This document shows positions 9,027 through 17,397 of a stretch of 64,000 bases of DNA, piece by piece (position 1 is the stretch's first letter; the number at the start of each line of letters is the position of its first letter). This stretch comes from Polyangiaceae bacterium (lineage in GTDB: Bacteria > Myxococcota_A > Polyangia > Polyangiales > Polyangiaceae), in the NCBI GenBank assembly GCA_016719945.1, contig JADJYE010000032.1, positions 62,001 through 126,000 of the forward strand. Reading direction: 5' to 3'. Made by a program: the position numbers and the translations under genes. A model generated the notes under the pieces. That model saw only the letters and a program-made list of their open reading frames with translations. It made no database searches and had not been told where the DNA came from.

Positions 9027-9638
9027 TCAGCCGAACGCCTTGACGAAGGACGGCCGCTTCTTCAGCTCTGCGAGCCAGCGAGAGACGTTCGGGTAGGCTG
9101 CCAGATCGAACCCGAGCATCGGCGCGAGCGCGACGTTCGTGCCGACGGCGATGTCCGCGATGGTGACGCGGTCACCCACGAGCGCGGTCTTGTCGGTGAG
9201 GGCTCGCTCGAGCAGGCCCAAGATCCGGGTGGCCTCGGCGCGACCGTTCTCGGCGATGGTGGGGATGCGCTTGTCCTCGGGGAGGCGGATCGTGTGAGCG
9301 AAGACCCCCGCCATGGCGGGGCCGAGGTGGGCGGCGTTCAGGAAGAGGTACTTCGAGACGTGCGCGAGCTCCTCCGGCGAGCCGCCGCCGAGGCGCTTCT
9401 CCGGGTGCTTGGCGGCGAGGTACTCGAGGATGGCGTGCGACTCCCAGAGCACCAGGTCGCCGTCGACGAGGGTCGGCACGCGACCGTTGGGGTTGAGCGC
9501 GAGGTAGTCGGGCGCCTTCTGCCCGCCGCTCATCAGATCGACCGTGACGTATTCGTAGCTCTCGCCGGTCTCCTCGAGGGCGATCAGCGCGCGCCGGGCG
9601 TTCGGAGACATCGGGAACCCGTAGAGCTTGATGGTCAT
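9027..9638 (-). CDS. Glutathione S-transferase family protein
   Basis: 203 residues with the two GST parts: an N-terminal thioredoxin-like domain (KLYGFPMSPNARRAL near the start, then NPNGRVPTLVDGD and WESHAILEYLA for glutathione binding) and an all-helical C-terminal domain from about 90. It conjugates or carries glutathione to electrophiles in the cytosol. The start overlaps the ogt stop by four bases (ATGA), so it appears translationally coupled to the alkyl-repair genes. A role in removing electrophilic alkylating agents would fit that context (inference). Confidence 0.9.
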   Translation of the reverse strand: MTIKLYGFPMSPNARRALIALEETGESYEYVTVDLMSGGQKAPDYLALNPNGRVPTLVDGDLVLWESHAILEYLAAKHPEKRLGGGSPEELAHVSKYLFLNAAHLGPAMAGVFAHTIRLPEDKRIPTIAENGRAEATRILGLLERALTDKTALVGDRVTIADIAVGTNVALAPMLGFDLAAYPNVSRWLAELKKRPSFVKAFG

Positions 9639-10138
9639 GCGGCGGGCTTAGCGCGAGGCGCCAGGCGCGCAAAGGCCCGCTCGTGCTCGAGCAGCCAGCG
9701 CTTCGCGTCGAGCCCTCCGGCGTAGCCGCGGAGCTCGCCGTCGTGACCGATCACGCGGTGACACGGCACGATGATCGCGATCGGGTTCCTCGCGTTGGCC
9801 GAGCCCACCGCGCGCGATGCGGCGGGGGAGCCGAGGCGCGCCGCCAGGTCGAGGTACGAGGCGGTCTCGCCGAACGGGACGCCGCCGAGGGCCTGCCAGA
9901 CGCGAAGCTGGAACGGCGTCCCCCGCGGGCGCAAGGGCAGGTCGAAGCGCGCCAGCCGACCCTCGAAATAGGCGCGGAGCTGGGCGCGCGCCTCGCCAAG
10001 CAGGCGGTGGTCGGTCGCGCCCGGGACGACGGCTGCGCTCGGCGACGAGGTGCAGCCGACGAGTGCGTCGCAGGTGGCGAAGATCGTGAACGGTCCGAGC
10101 GGAGTGTCGAGAGTCGTAGCTGCCGTATCCATGGTCAT
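9635..10138 (-). CDS. ogt: Methylated-DNA-protein-cysteine S-methyltransferase
   Basis: 167 residues. This suicide enzyme moves the methyl group of O6-methylguanine (and O4-methylthymine) to its own cysteine. The acceptor site PCHRVIG is intact with Cys126. Upstream the helix-turn-helix wing is recognisable (LRVWQALGGVPFGETASY), including the Arg-finger region ASRAVGSANARNP. Its length is normal for Ogt. It starts 19 bases downstream of the Ada-AlkA fusion and overlaps the GST gene, the same order (Ada/AlkA then Ogt) as the mycobacterial alkA-ogt operon. Confidence 0.94.
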   Translation of the reverse strand: MTMDTAATTLDTPLGPFTIFATCDALVGCTSSPSAAVVPGATDHRLLGEARAQLRAYFEGRLARFDLPLRPRGTPFQLRVWQALGGVPFGETASYLDLAARLGSPAASRAVGSANARNPIAIIVPCHRVIGHDGELRGYAGGLDAKRWLLEHERAFARLAPRAKPAA

Positions 10139-10157
10139 CTGCCTTTCTGTGGGGTCA

Positions 10158-11636
10158 TCAGCCGCCCGAGGCGGCGCCGGCCCAGAGGTGCATCACGGCG
10201 TAGGCTCGCCAAGGCCTGAGGGGCTCGACGGCGCTCTCCGCCGCGCGCGCGGTCTCCACGCCGAGCGCGCGGCGAACCACGAGGTCTCCCGACGGGAAGG
10301 CGTCCGGCCAATGCAGGCCTCGCATCGCGACGTAGTGAGCGGTCCACGGGCCAATGCCGCGCAGCGCCTGCAGCGACTCGAGGGTCGCCGCTGGCTCCGC
10401 GGCGGGCGACAAATCGACGACTTGGCGCGCGACGGCGCTCGCGAGCTCGTGGATGGCCAACGCGCGAGCGCGGTTGAGGCCAAGTTCGATGAGGCGCTGC
10501 GCGGGCGCTCGGGCGAGCGCCTCGGGGAGAGGGAAAAGGCGACCGAGCCCAGGGACCTCGAGGCCCGATGGCTCGCCGAACCCCTCGACGAGGCGGCGGC
10601 ACAGCGTGGTCGCCGCCTTGACCGACACCTGCTGCCCGAGGATGGCGCGAACCGCGAGCTCGAACGGATCGAACGCCCCAGGGACGCGGAGGCCGGGGCG
10701 GGCAGCGACGAGGGGTGCCAGGCGAGGGTGCTCGGCGAGGCGCGCCGCGATCACGTCGGGCCGTGCGTCGAGGTCGAAGAGGCGCCGGACCCTGGAGACG
10801 ACGAGCGACAGGTCGCGGCGCGCTGGGCCGTGCACCTCCAGTCGGATCGCAGGCTGGGCTCGAGCGCTGCCCTCCCGCTCTTGCACACGACCGACCGAGA
10901 GCCACGCGGGGCCGGAGCGCGTCCGGAAGGTCCGCTCGTACCTCCCCGCGGCGACCCGCTCGACTCCATCGATGGCTCGTGCGCCGATGAACGCGAGGAG
11001 CGCTTCGAAGTCGTAGGGGGGCCGGGCGTCGAGGCGGAGCGAGACGACGCCGGGCTGTGCCTCACCGCCCCCCCGCCGCACCGTCGAGGGCGCGGTGCCG
11101 AAGCGACGCAGGAAGGCCGCGTTGAAGCGTCGAAGGCTCGAGAAGCCCGAGACGAACGCGACCTCGGTGATCGGCAGCCCGCTGTCGTGGAGCAGCTGCT
11201 TGGCGAGCGCGAGGCGCCGCGACGCGGCGAGCTCGAGGGGGCCGATCCCGAGCTCGCGGGTCATCGCGCGGCGCAGGTGGCGGCCCGAGACGCCGAGGCT
11301 CGCGCCGAGGTCGTCGATCGAGGCCTCGTCCAGAAACCCGGCCTCGATGCGCGCGACGGCCGCGGCCGCGAGGCGCGAGACCGCGTCGACGGGCGCGCTC
11401 CCCGGCGCGACCTCTGGGCGGCACCGGAAGCAGGCCCGGAAGCCGGCGCGCTCGGCGTCGACGGGGCGCGTGAAGAACCGACACCGCGAGCGCCCCGGCG
11501 TCTTCGCGGGGCACACCGGCCGACAGTAGATGCCCGTCGTCTCCACGCCGACGAAGAACAGCCCGTCGAAGCGCGGGTCCCGCGCCGAGAGGGCGCGGTA
11601 GCAGGCGTCGGGGTCGAGCCGATCGACGATGGGCAT
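10158..11636 (-). CDS. Ada methyl-acceptor/AraC regulator fused to AlkA 3-methyladenine glycosylase
   Basis: 492 residues joining regulator and enzyme. Residues 1-80 form the Ada zinc domain with Cys38, Cys42, Cys69 and Cys72, the same numbers as in E. coli Ada, Cys38 being the methylphosphotriester acceptor. About 85-190 holds AraC-type helix-turn-helix motifs. About 205-300 is AlkA_N. About 310-485 is the HhH-GPD glycosylase with LRGIGPWTAHYV and the catalytic Asp in PSGDLVVRR. It would sense methylated DNA phosphate, activate its operon and excise N3-alkyl purines. A GAGGAGG site (11639-11645) lies just upstream of the ATG. The fusion is known from actinobacteria and other bacteria. Autoregulation is inference. 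Confidence 0.93.
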   Translation of the reverse strand: MPIVDRLDPDACYRALSARDPRFDGLFFVGVETTGIYCRPVCPAKTPGRSRCRFFTRPVDAERAGFRACFRCRPEVAPGSAPVDAVSRLAAAAVARIEAGFLDEASIDDLGASLGVSGRHLRRAMTRELGIGPLELAASRRLALAKQLLHDSGLPITEVAFVSGFSSLRRFNAAFLRRFGTAPSTVRRGGGEAQPGVVSLRLDARPPYDFEALLAFIGARAIDGVERVAAGRYERTFRTRSGPAWLSVGRVQEREGSARAQPAIRLEVHGPARRDLSLVVSRVRRLFDLDARPDVIAARLAEHPRLAPLVAARPGLRVPGAFDPFELAVRAILGQQVSVKAATTLCRRLVEGFGEPSGLEVPGLGRLFPLPEALARAPAQRLIELGLNRARALAIHELASAVARQVVDLSPAAEPAATLESLQALRGIGPWTAHYVAMRGLHWPDAFPSGDLVVRRALGVETARAAESAVEPLRPWRAYAVMHLWAGAASGG

Positions 11637-11746
11637 GTCCTCCTCGTAGCGCGCGAGCGCGCCCGGCTCTCGCCGTTTTCGGACCTCGGCGCGAGATCGT
11701 GGTCGGAGCGTCCGGCGCGCGCGCCGTCGTGGTAAACGGGAGCGCG

Positions 11747-12976
11747 ATGTCGTCCGACGTTTTGTCCGAGCTGTGTCGCGGTGTCGTGGATCTCCACGTG
11801 AAGGCCGAGCTGGAAGAGCGGCTCGCGTCGGGCAAGCGCCTGCGTATCAAGGCGGGCTTCGATCCGACCCGACCCGACCTTCACCTCGGCCACACGGTGC
11901 TGATGCAGAAGATGCGGCAGTTCCAAGAGCTGGGGCACGAGGTCGTGTTCCTCGTCGGGGATTTCACGGCGATGGTCGGCGATCCGACTGGCAAGAGCGA
12001 CTCGCGGCCGCGGCTCACGCGAGAAGAGGTGCGCGCTGCCGCCGCGACGTACACCGAGCAGGCCTTCAAGGTGCTCGACCGTGAGAAGACCGTGGTCCGG
12101 TACAACTCCGAGTGGCTCGACGGGCTGAAGCCGAGCGAAATGGTGGAGCTGTGCGCCAAGTACACGGTCGCGCGCATGCTCGAGCGGGACGATTTCTCGA
12201 AGCGCTACGCCGATGGCCGGCCGATCCACGTGCACGAGTTCCTCTACCCTCTGTTGCAGGCCTACGACTCGGTGGCGCTCGAGTGCGATGTCGAGCTCGG
12301 CGGCACCGACCAGCTCTTCAACCTCTTGGTCGGGCGCGACCTCATGCCACGCTACGGCAAGCGGTCGCAGGTCGTGATGACCACGCCGATCCTCGAGGGG
12401 ACGGACGCGCGGGTCGAGGGCGGCAAGGTCACGGGCGCGAAGATGTCGAAGAGCGCCAACAACTTCGTCGGCATCAGCGAGCCTCCGTTCGAGATGCTGC
12501 AGAAGCTCATGCTCGTCGACGACGGCGTGATCTGGCGATATCTGGAGCTGTTGTCGGCGCGCTCGCTCGAGGAGATCCGAGCCGAGCGCGAGGACGTGAA
12601 GGCGGGGCGCGCGGACGTCCTCAAGATCAAGGAGGCGTTCGCCCTCGAGATCGTGACGCGCTTCCACGACCGAGCGGCTGCGGAGGCGGCGCTCGAGCGT
12701 CGCCGCGGGGTGTCGGCAGGGGGTGTTCCCGAGGACGTGCCCGTGCACGAGCTGTCGGCCGAGGGGGGCAGCATCCCCCTGTCGCGCGCGCTCGCGACCG
12801 CCGGGCTGGTGAAGTCCGGCTCCGAGGGCGTCCGGATGATCCAGCAGGGCGCCGTGCACCTCGACGGGCGCAAGCTCGACAAGGAGGAGGCTCAGCTCAA
12901 GCTCGAGGCAGGCAAGACCTACCTCGTGCGCGTCGGCTCGAAGAACAAGCTGTTCGCGAGGCTGACGGTCCAATGA
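11747..12976 (+). CDS. tyrS: Tyrosyl-tRNA synthetase
   Basis: 409 residues from the ATG at 11747, preceded by a GGGAG site; an upstream start at 11699 would add a sequence with no family match. It charges tRNA-Tyr. The class I motifs are visible: HLGH at 46-49 (HIGH) and KMSKS at 232-236. A C-terminal S4 RNA-binding domain follows (about 345-405: SRALATAGLVKSGSEGVRMI and VHLDGRKLDK). The catalytic domain (FDPTRPDLHLGH, VGDPTGKS) is closest to the TyrZ-like bacterial type. Its stop overlaps the ATG of the next gene by four bases. Confidence 0.95.
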   Translation: MSSDVLSELCRGVVDLHVKAELEERLASGKRLRIKAGFDPTRPDLHLGHTVLMQKMRQFQELGHEVVFLVGDFTAMVGDPTGKSDSRPRLTREEVRAAAATYTEQAFKVLDREKTVVRYNSEWLDGLKPSEMVELCAKYTVARMLERDDFSKRYADGRPIHVHEFLYPLLQAYDSVALECDVELGGTDQLFNLLVGRDLMPRYGKRSQVVMTTPILEGTDARVEGGKVTGAKMSKSANNFVGISEPPFEMLQKLMLVDDGVIWRYLELLSARSLEEIRAEREDVKAGRADVLKIKEAFALEIVTRFHDRAAAEAALERRRGVSAGGVPEDVPVHELSAEGGSIPLSRALATAGLVKSGSEGVRMIQQGAVHLDGRKLDKEEAQLKLEAGKTYLVRVGSKNKLFARLTVQ

Positions 12977-13995
12977 GAGAGGGGGGGCGCGAGCGGCGCG
13001 CGCTCGTGGCCGCGCTGCTCGGCCTGGTCGCGGGGGCGGCGTGCGGCGCGCCGCCGCCGAAGGTCGAGCCGCCCCCTGCCCCGCCGCTCGACCTCGCCTC
13101 GCTCGATCGCCTCGCGACCTCGGCAGGCCTCGTATGGATGGTGCGCGCGAGGCCGAGAGACATCGCCGCCACGCCGTTCTTGATCCCGTCGATCGGGAAG
13201 ATCCTCCCCGAGGCTCGCCTCGACGTGTTCACCCGCAGGATGGGCCTCGATCCAAGGCAGGTCCGAGAGGTGATCCTGTTGAGGTACGGCGAGGCGCTCG
13301 GGGACTCCGAGGCCCAGCTCGCGCGGCACGACGTCGACCCTGCCCTGCTCGAGCGGCGCTTCTTCGAGCGCCTGTCGAGCGACGCGGAGCGCAAGGTCGA
13401 CCACCCCGAGCTCATCCGCGTGTCGGGGACGATCGGGCGCACGAAGCACGCGTTCGCGCGGCTCGGGCGCGACGTCGTCGCCTACCAGCAGCGCGGAGAC
13501 GCTGCGCGCGGCGCCGTGGCGATCGCGAGCTTGTTCGTGCGCGGGAGGCTGACCAAGGTGTTGCGACTGCTCTCGTCCGAGCCGCTCGCGTCGCTGATCG
13601 CGCGCTTCGGGGACGCGCCGGTGATCGCGGCCGCCCTCGGCCCCTTCGACGACGAGTGGAAGACGGGCGCGCGCGGGCTCTTGGAGATCGCCACCGCGGT
13701 GGGCGCGGCGGCGCGGCCCACCGCGCGCGATCACGTCGGGCTGTCGCTGGCGCTGACCGGGGGCTTCGGCGCCGACGCGGCGAAGGCGGCGGAGGTCCTG
13801 CGCGAGGCGTGGCTCGACGTCGCGAGCACGACCATAGGGCACCTGCTCGGGCTCGACAGACCGGTCGAGCCGCCGCTCACGGCGGGCCACCAGGAGGTAA
13901 TGACGCTCGCCATCGAGCTCGACCCCGCGCGACTCACCGAGGGGCTCAAGGCGCTGGTGGAGCGCGATCTCGACGCCATCATGAACCTGCCGTGA
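12973..13995 (+). CDS. Putative lipoprotein of unknown function
   Basis: 340 residues from the ATG that overlaps the tyrS stop (ATGA), chosen over longer in-frame starts because it gives a clean signal sequence. A basic n-region (RERR) is followed by a hydrophobic core and Cys25 in AGAAC, an atypical lipobox with Gly at -3, then a Pro-rich linker. The mature part is a mixed alpha/beta domain without a recognised motif: Arg- and Asp-rich, with repeated LxxA helices. No cysteines remain beyond the lipobox. Co-transcription with tyrS is likely. The function is unknown; a periplasmic substrate- or envelope-associated protein is the most that can be said. Confidence 0.7.
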   Translation: MREGGRERRALVAALLGLVAGAACGAPPPKVEPPPAPPLDLASLDRLATSAGLVWMVRARPRDIAATPFLIPSIGKILPEARLDVFTRRMGLDPRQVREVILLRYGEALGDSEAQLARHDVDPALLERRFFERLSSDAERKVDHPELIRVSGTIGRTKHAFARLGRDVVAYQQRGDAARGAVAIASLFVRGRLTKVLRLLSSEPLASLIARFGDAPVIAAALGPFDDEWKTGARGLLEIATAVGAAARPTARDHVGLSLALTGGFGADAAKAAEVLREAWLDVASTTIGHLLGLDRPVEPPLTAGHQEVMTLAIELDPARLTEGLKALVERDLDAIMNLP

Positions 13996-14033
13996 CACCC
14001 AAGGCGCGCGGCGGGGCGGGTGTCCGATGGGCC

Positions 14034-14300
14034 ATGAAGAAGAGGCTCCTCACGTTGCTCGGCGCGATGTTCGTTCTTTCCATGGCCAGCGCGGCGTCGG
14101 CCGCGGAGGGTGACGACTACGTCACGAGCACGGAGGACGACGGGTACGCCGTGAAGTTCATCGACGATCTGCTCGCTGGCGACGGACTCGGCGCGGGCGG
14201 CCCCATGCTCGTCGTTCGCCCGCAGGGGGCACGCGTCACCTTGATCCGGCCACGCACGAGCTTCGTGAACGAGATGCTGAAGTCCGTCGAGAACATCTGA
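14034..14300 (+). CDS. Small secreted protein of unknown function (88 residues)
   Basis: ATG at 14034 opens a textbook Sec signal peptide (KKR, a hydrophobic core and ASAASA before the cleavage site near residue 23). The mature chain of about 65 residues is acidic at first (DDY, STEDDGY), with LAGDGLGAGGP in the middle. It ends in a conserved-looking basic/hydrophobic tail with RPRTSF and EMLKSVENI. A two-strand-plus-helix core is plausible. It lies 38 bases after the lipoprotein gene, and a strong hairpin follows the stop. I do not recognise the family. Confidence 0.72.
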   Translation: MKKRLLTLLGAMFVLSMASAASAAEGDDYVTSTEDDGYAVKFIDDLLAGDGLGAGGPMLVVRPQGARVTLIRPRTSFVNEMLKSVENI

Positions 14301-14312
14301 CGGGCCCCGCGA

Positions 14313-14345
14313 GCCTCGGGGCCGTCGCTCCACCGGCCCCGAGGC
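14313..14345 (+). terminator. Strong GC hairpin after the small secreted-protein gene
   Basis: A perfect 12-base inverted repeat (14313-14324 with 14334-14345, arm GCCTCGGGGCCG) encloses a 9-base loop, 12 bases past the TGA. There is no U-tract, so intrinsic termination is likely only if aided, as is common in GC-rich genomes; it may also act as an mRNA 3' end stabiliser. Confidence 0.6.
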
Positions 14346-14399
14346 GACGCGCGTTGATCGTCGACCTGGCACGCCACGTGACTATGCTTCGGACCTTCG

Positions 14400-15416
14400 A
14401 TGGTCCGAGCGGGGCTGAAACCCAAGACGCTCCGCGCCTGCACGGGCATGGTCGTGCTCGCGTGGAGCCTGCAGGCCACGACCGCGGGAGCCCAGCCGTC
14501 GCAGGCCTCCCTCGCGGTCACCCGCGGGGTCGGCGCCGAGACGTGCGCCGACACCTCCGAGCTCGAGGCGCTGGTCCGCGCCGCGAGCGGCGGCGCGGTG
14601 CTCGTCGCCAAGGGGGCCTCTGCCCTCCACATCGACGTCCGCATCGAGCGGGTCGAGGCTGGACTGCGCGGGGTCATCGAGCTGACGGGGGCGCGGCGCG
14701 GGACCCGCACCTTGGACGACCCCGGGCCCGCGTGCGACGTGCTGTCGCAAGGGCTCGCGGTCACCATCGCGGTCTTGCTCGACACGGGGGACGGCGAGCC
14801 CACTGCGCCGATCCCCACCCCCCCGGTCCCCGAGCGCAAGCCGAGCTCCACCCCCGCGACGCCGGCGCCCGACGTTGGCACAGCGCGCCCCGCCGAGGAG
14901 CCCGGGCCAGGCGTGCCCGTGACCTTCACGGTCGGCACCTACTACGACTTCGGGACGGTGGACGGCAGCGCGGCGGGGCTCGTCGCAGCGGCCGAGCTGG
15001 TGGTGCCGATCGTGACCTTCGGCGCGGCGTTCCTGACGCTGCCGCATGCCCCGCGCGATCGGGGCCCCGACCATGTGTACAGGTTCTTCGGCGGGCGAGC
15101 GCGGGTGTGTACGCGCGAGCCGTACCTCGAGCTCTTCGGCGCGAGCATCTGCGCCGGCCTGTTGGCCGGGACCCGCATCCTCGAGGTCCCCCGGGTCGAC
15201 GAAGAGGTGAGCGGCGCCTTCGTCGCCGCGACCTTCTCGCTCGAGGTCAGCCGGCGCATCGTCGGCCCGTTCGGGGCGTACGCCGACCTCAACCTGTCGA
15301 TCCCAGCCTTTCGGGAGGAGCTGCTGCTCACCATCGAGAAGGTCAAGCTGACCCCGAACGAAGAGCCGGTGACCTTCCAGATGGGGGCGGGCTTCCGGTT
15401 CTGGATCGCGAAGTGA
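14400..15416 (+). CDS. Secreted protein with predicted C-terminal beta-barrel-like domain
   Basis: 338 residues. A signal peptide covers about 1-31 (basic LKPK start, ATTAGAQ cleavage region). A compact periplasmic domain with two cysteines occupies about 35-125. A Pro/Thr-rich linker spans about 135-175. The C-terminal domain (about 178-338) alternates hydrophobic and polar residues and ends MGAGFRFWIAK, an aromatic-rich last strand as seen in outer-membrane barrels. The layout resembles myxobacterial outer-membrane-associated proteins of unknown role that sit near ECF sigma/anti-sigma genes. It stands alone between a hairpin upstream and the ECF sigma gene 82 bases downstream. No catalytic motif was seen. 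Confidence 0.7.
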   Translation: MVRAGLKPKTLRACTGMVVLAWSLQATTAGAQPSQASLAVTRGVGAETCADTSELEALVRAASGGAVLVAKGASALHIDVRIERVEAGLRGVIELTGARRGTRTLDDPGPACDVLSQGLAVTIAVLLDTGDGEPTAPIPTPPVPERKPSSTPATPAPDVGTARPAEEPGPGVPVTFTVGTYYDFGTVDGSAAGLVAAAELVVPIVTFGAAFLTLPHAPRDRGPDHVYRFFGGRARVCTREPYLELFGASICAGLLAGTRILEVPRVDEEVSGAFVAATFSLEVSRRIVGPFGAYADLNLSIPAFREELLLTIEKVKLTPNEEPVTFQMGAGFRFWIAK

Positions 15417-15498
15417 AGAGGGCGCGCGAGAAAAGAAATGTGATGGCACGCTTCGGAGCCCCCCACGTACGCTCGTCGGTGCCAAGCCGGCTCCTTCG

Positions 15499-16140
15499 AT
15501 GACCCAACCCGAGCTCACCCTCCGCGCCCTCTATGAAGAGCACTTCCAGTTCGTCTGGCGGTCGCTGAGGCGGCTGGGGGTTCGCGAGGCCGACGTCCCC
15601 GACGCCGTGCAAGACGTCTTCATCGTGGTGCACCGCAAGCTGGCCGAGTTCGAGGGCCGTTCGAAGGTCACGACCTGGCTGTTCGGGATCGCCCTGCGTG
15701 TCGCGCGAGACCGGCAGAAGCTCGCGTATGGGCGCCGGCGGGTGGACGACGAGGACGCCGTGTCGACCTTCGCGGACGACTCGGCGGACGCAGCAGCCGA
15801 TCTCGAGCGCAAGCAGGGCCTCGAGCTGCTCGAGGCGATCCTCGACGGGATGCCCCTCGAGCAGCGCGCAGTGTTCACGCTGTTCGAGCTGGAGGGGCTG
15901 ACCGGCGAAGGGATCGCCGAGCTCCTGGAGGTCCCGCTGGGCACCGTGTACTCGCGCCTACGGCTCGCCCGCGAGGCGTTCCAGCGGGCGGTCGCCCGGC
16001 TGCGCGCGCGCGAGGCGCACCGCGCGCCTCCCCTGCCTCCCCCGCCCCGCCCGAGCGGGATCCGTTCGATCGCCGCGCGACCCATGCCCGACGACATCCC
16101 TGACGACACGCGTCGCGCAGCCCTGGGAGGTGCACGATGA
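15499..16140 (+). CDS. ECF-family RNA polymerase sigma factor
   Basis: 213 residues. Region sigma-2 (about 10-75) contains the core-binding and -10 recognition stretch (DVPDAVQDVFIVVHRKL, TWLFGIALRVARDR). Sigma-4 (about 110-165) has LEQRAVFTLFELEGLTGEGIAELL and LGTVYSRLRLAREAF, the helix-turn-helix for the -35 element. The C-terminus adds about 35 Pro/Arg-rich residues. There is no sigma-3, as expected for the ECF group. Its stop overlaps the ATG of the following membrane protein (ATGA), the usual layout of an ECF sigma factor with a membrane anti-sigma partner. No typical ECF target promoter could be assigned upstream by eye. Confidence 0.93.
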   Translation: MTQPELTLRALYEEHFQFVWRSLRRLGVREADVPDAVQDVFIVVHRKLAEFEGRSKVTTWLFGIALRVARDRQKLAYGRRRVDDEDAVSTFADDSADAAADLERKQGLELLEAILDGMPLEQRAVFTLFELEGLTGEGIAELLEVPLGTVYSRLRLAREAFQRAVARLRAREAHRAPPLPPPPRPSGIRSIAARPMPDDIPDDTRRAALGGAR

Positions 16141-16913
16141 ACGCTCCTCGCCCGTTGCTCTCCGATCCGACCGCGCTTGGCGGCGACCCGTCGCTGGCGC
16201 GAGCCCTGCTCGAGTCCGGCCGCGACGTCTCGCCCCCCGCGGGGGCCAAGGCCGAGCTGTGGAGTCGGCTCGAGGCGACGCTGGCCGCAGGGGCCTCGGC
16301 GTCGAGCGTCTCGGCTGGCGCCTCCGAGCCGATGCCTTCGAGCCTGCCCCCGGCGGCGGCCAGCCCTGCCAAGAGCGGCGCGGGGTCGCTGGTGACCAAG
16401 CTGGGCCTCGCCGGCATCATCGTCGGAGGCGCCCTCGTCGCTGCCACCTTCGCGCGCGCGCCGTCTGCTGAGCTCACGGGAGGCCCGACGCCGAACACGA
16501 CCCAGCTCGAGGCGATGCCCCCGGGCGTGCGCCTGCCGCCCATCGAGATGATGCCGGAGGCCGCGCGCGACCTCCCTCAGGCGAACCCGCGCGAGACGGT
16601 GTTGGCAACGGCGACCCCCGCAGAGCCCAACAAGACGACGTCGAAGCCGAACCCGCTGCGCGAGGTGGAGGGCGTGCGGAGCGCGCGCGCCAAGCTCGCC
16701 GCCGGGGACGCAGCAGGTGCGCTCGAGGAGCTCGCGGCGCTCGATCGCGAGATCGAAAAAGGTGTGCTCGGTCAGGAGCGACAGGTGCTGGCGATCGAGT
16801 CCCTCGCCGCCTCGGGGCAGCGTGAGCGCGCGGGCAAGCTCGCGAAGGCGTTCATCGCTGCCAGCCCGGACAGCCCCTACGCGAACCGGCTCGCACCGCT
16901 CGCCGCGCCCTGA
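16137..16913 (+). CDS. Single-pass membrane protein, putative anti-sigma partner
   Basis: 258 residues, translationally coupled to the ECF sigma gene. About 1-80 is cytoplasmic and Ala/Ser-rich, with a short helical part (DPSLARALLESGRD, KAELWSRLEATLA). One transmembrane segment lies at about 88-108. A Pro-rich linker follows, then a helical C-terminal domain (about 180-258) that reads like tetratricopeptide-type helices (RSARAKLAAGDAAGALEEL, IESLAASGQRERAGKLA). No zinc-binding HxxxCxxC anti-sigma motif is present, so this is not a ZAS anti-sigma. The anti-sigma role is inferred from position and topology only. Confidence 0.72.
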   Translation: MNAPRPLLSDPTALGGDPSLARALLESGRDVSPPAGAKAELWSRLEATLAAGASASSVSAGASEPMPSSLPPAAASPAKSGAGSLVTKLGLAGIIVGGALVAATFARAPSAELTGGPTPNTTQLEAMPPGVRLPPIEMMPEAARDLPQANPRETVLATATPAEPNKTTSKPNPLREVEGVRSARAKLAAGDAAGALEELAALDREIEKGVLGQERQVLAIESLAASGQRERAGKLAKAFIAASPDSPYANRLAPLAAP

Positions 16914-16979
16914 GGCGCCGCCGTCGCTCGGCGCGCAGGCCTGACGGAGCCGCGGCGAGTCACGGTGGCGGGCGAACGG

Positions 16980-17288
16980 TCAGTCGTCGTCGCCGGTGAT
17001 GGCGAAGGCGCGGCTCTTGTCGACGATCTCCCGCAGCTCCTTGCCGACCTTGAAGAACGGCAGGCGCTTCGCCGGGACCGGCACCGCCTCGCCGGTGCGT
17101 GGGTTTCGGCCGCTGTAAGGCTTGTACGGTCGCACCGTGAAGCTGCCGAAGCCGCGGATCTCGATGCCTTCGCCGCGCTCCAGCGACTCCGTCATCGCGT
17201 CGAAGACGCAGTTCACGACCAGCTCCGCCCTGGCCTTGGTCAGCGTTCCGCGCGTTGCGATGACGTCGATGAGCTCACTCTTGGTCAT
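16980..17288 (-). CDS. Integration host factor beta-like / HU-family DNA-bending protein
   Basis: 102 residues, a full-length DNABII protein: helical N-terminus (TKSELIDVIATRGTLTKARAE), dimer core (EIRGFGSFTVR), then the beta-arm with the intercalating proline in YSGRNPRTGEAVPVPAK, and a C-terminal helix. It bends DNA for replication, recombination and promoter looping. It resembles IHF-beta more than HU (GRNPRTGE, acidic tail), but the subunit cannot be fixed without an alignment. It stands 109 bases downstream of the GT-C-like gene on the same strand, with its own likely promoter in that gap. Confidence 0.93.
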   Translation of the reverse strand: MTKSELIDVIATRGTLTKARAELVVNCVFDAMTESLERGEGIEIRGFGSFTVRPYKPYSGRNPRTGEAVPVPAKRLPFFKVGKELREIVDKSRAFAITGDDD

Positions 17289-17397
17289 GGGCCCCCGAGA
17301 ACCAGCGCCTTGCAGCGTGGTAATAACCTGTAAGGTCCCACGCGCACACGTCCTTGGTCAACGGTAAATCCCCCGGTTTTTCGCTGTTGTTTGGACG

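Noticed and set aside
14365..14390. TGGCACG resembling a sigma-54 -24 element before the gene at 14400
   Set aside because: The -12 GC at the required spacing is missing.
15417..15498. An ECF-type autoregulatory promoter before the sigma gene
   Set aside because: No AAC-type -35 with a CGT-type -10 at proper spacing could be found by eye.
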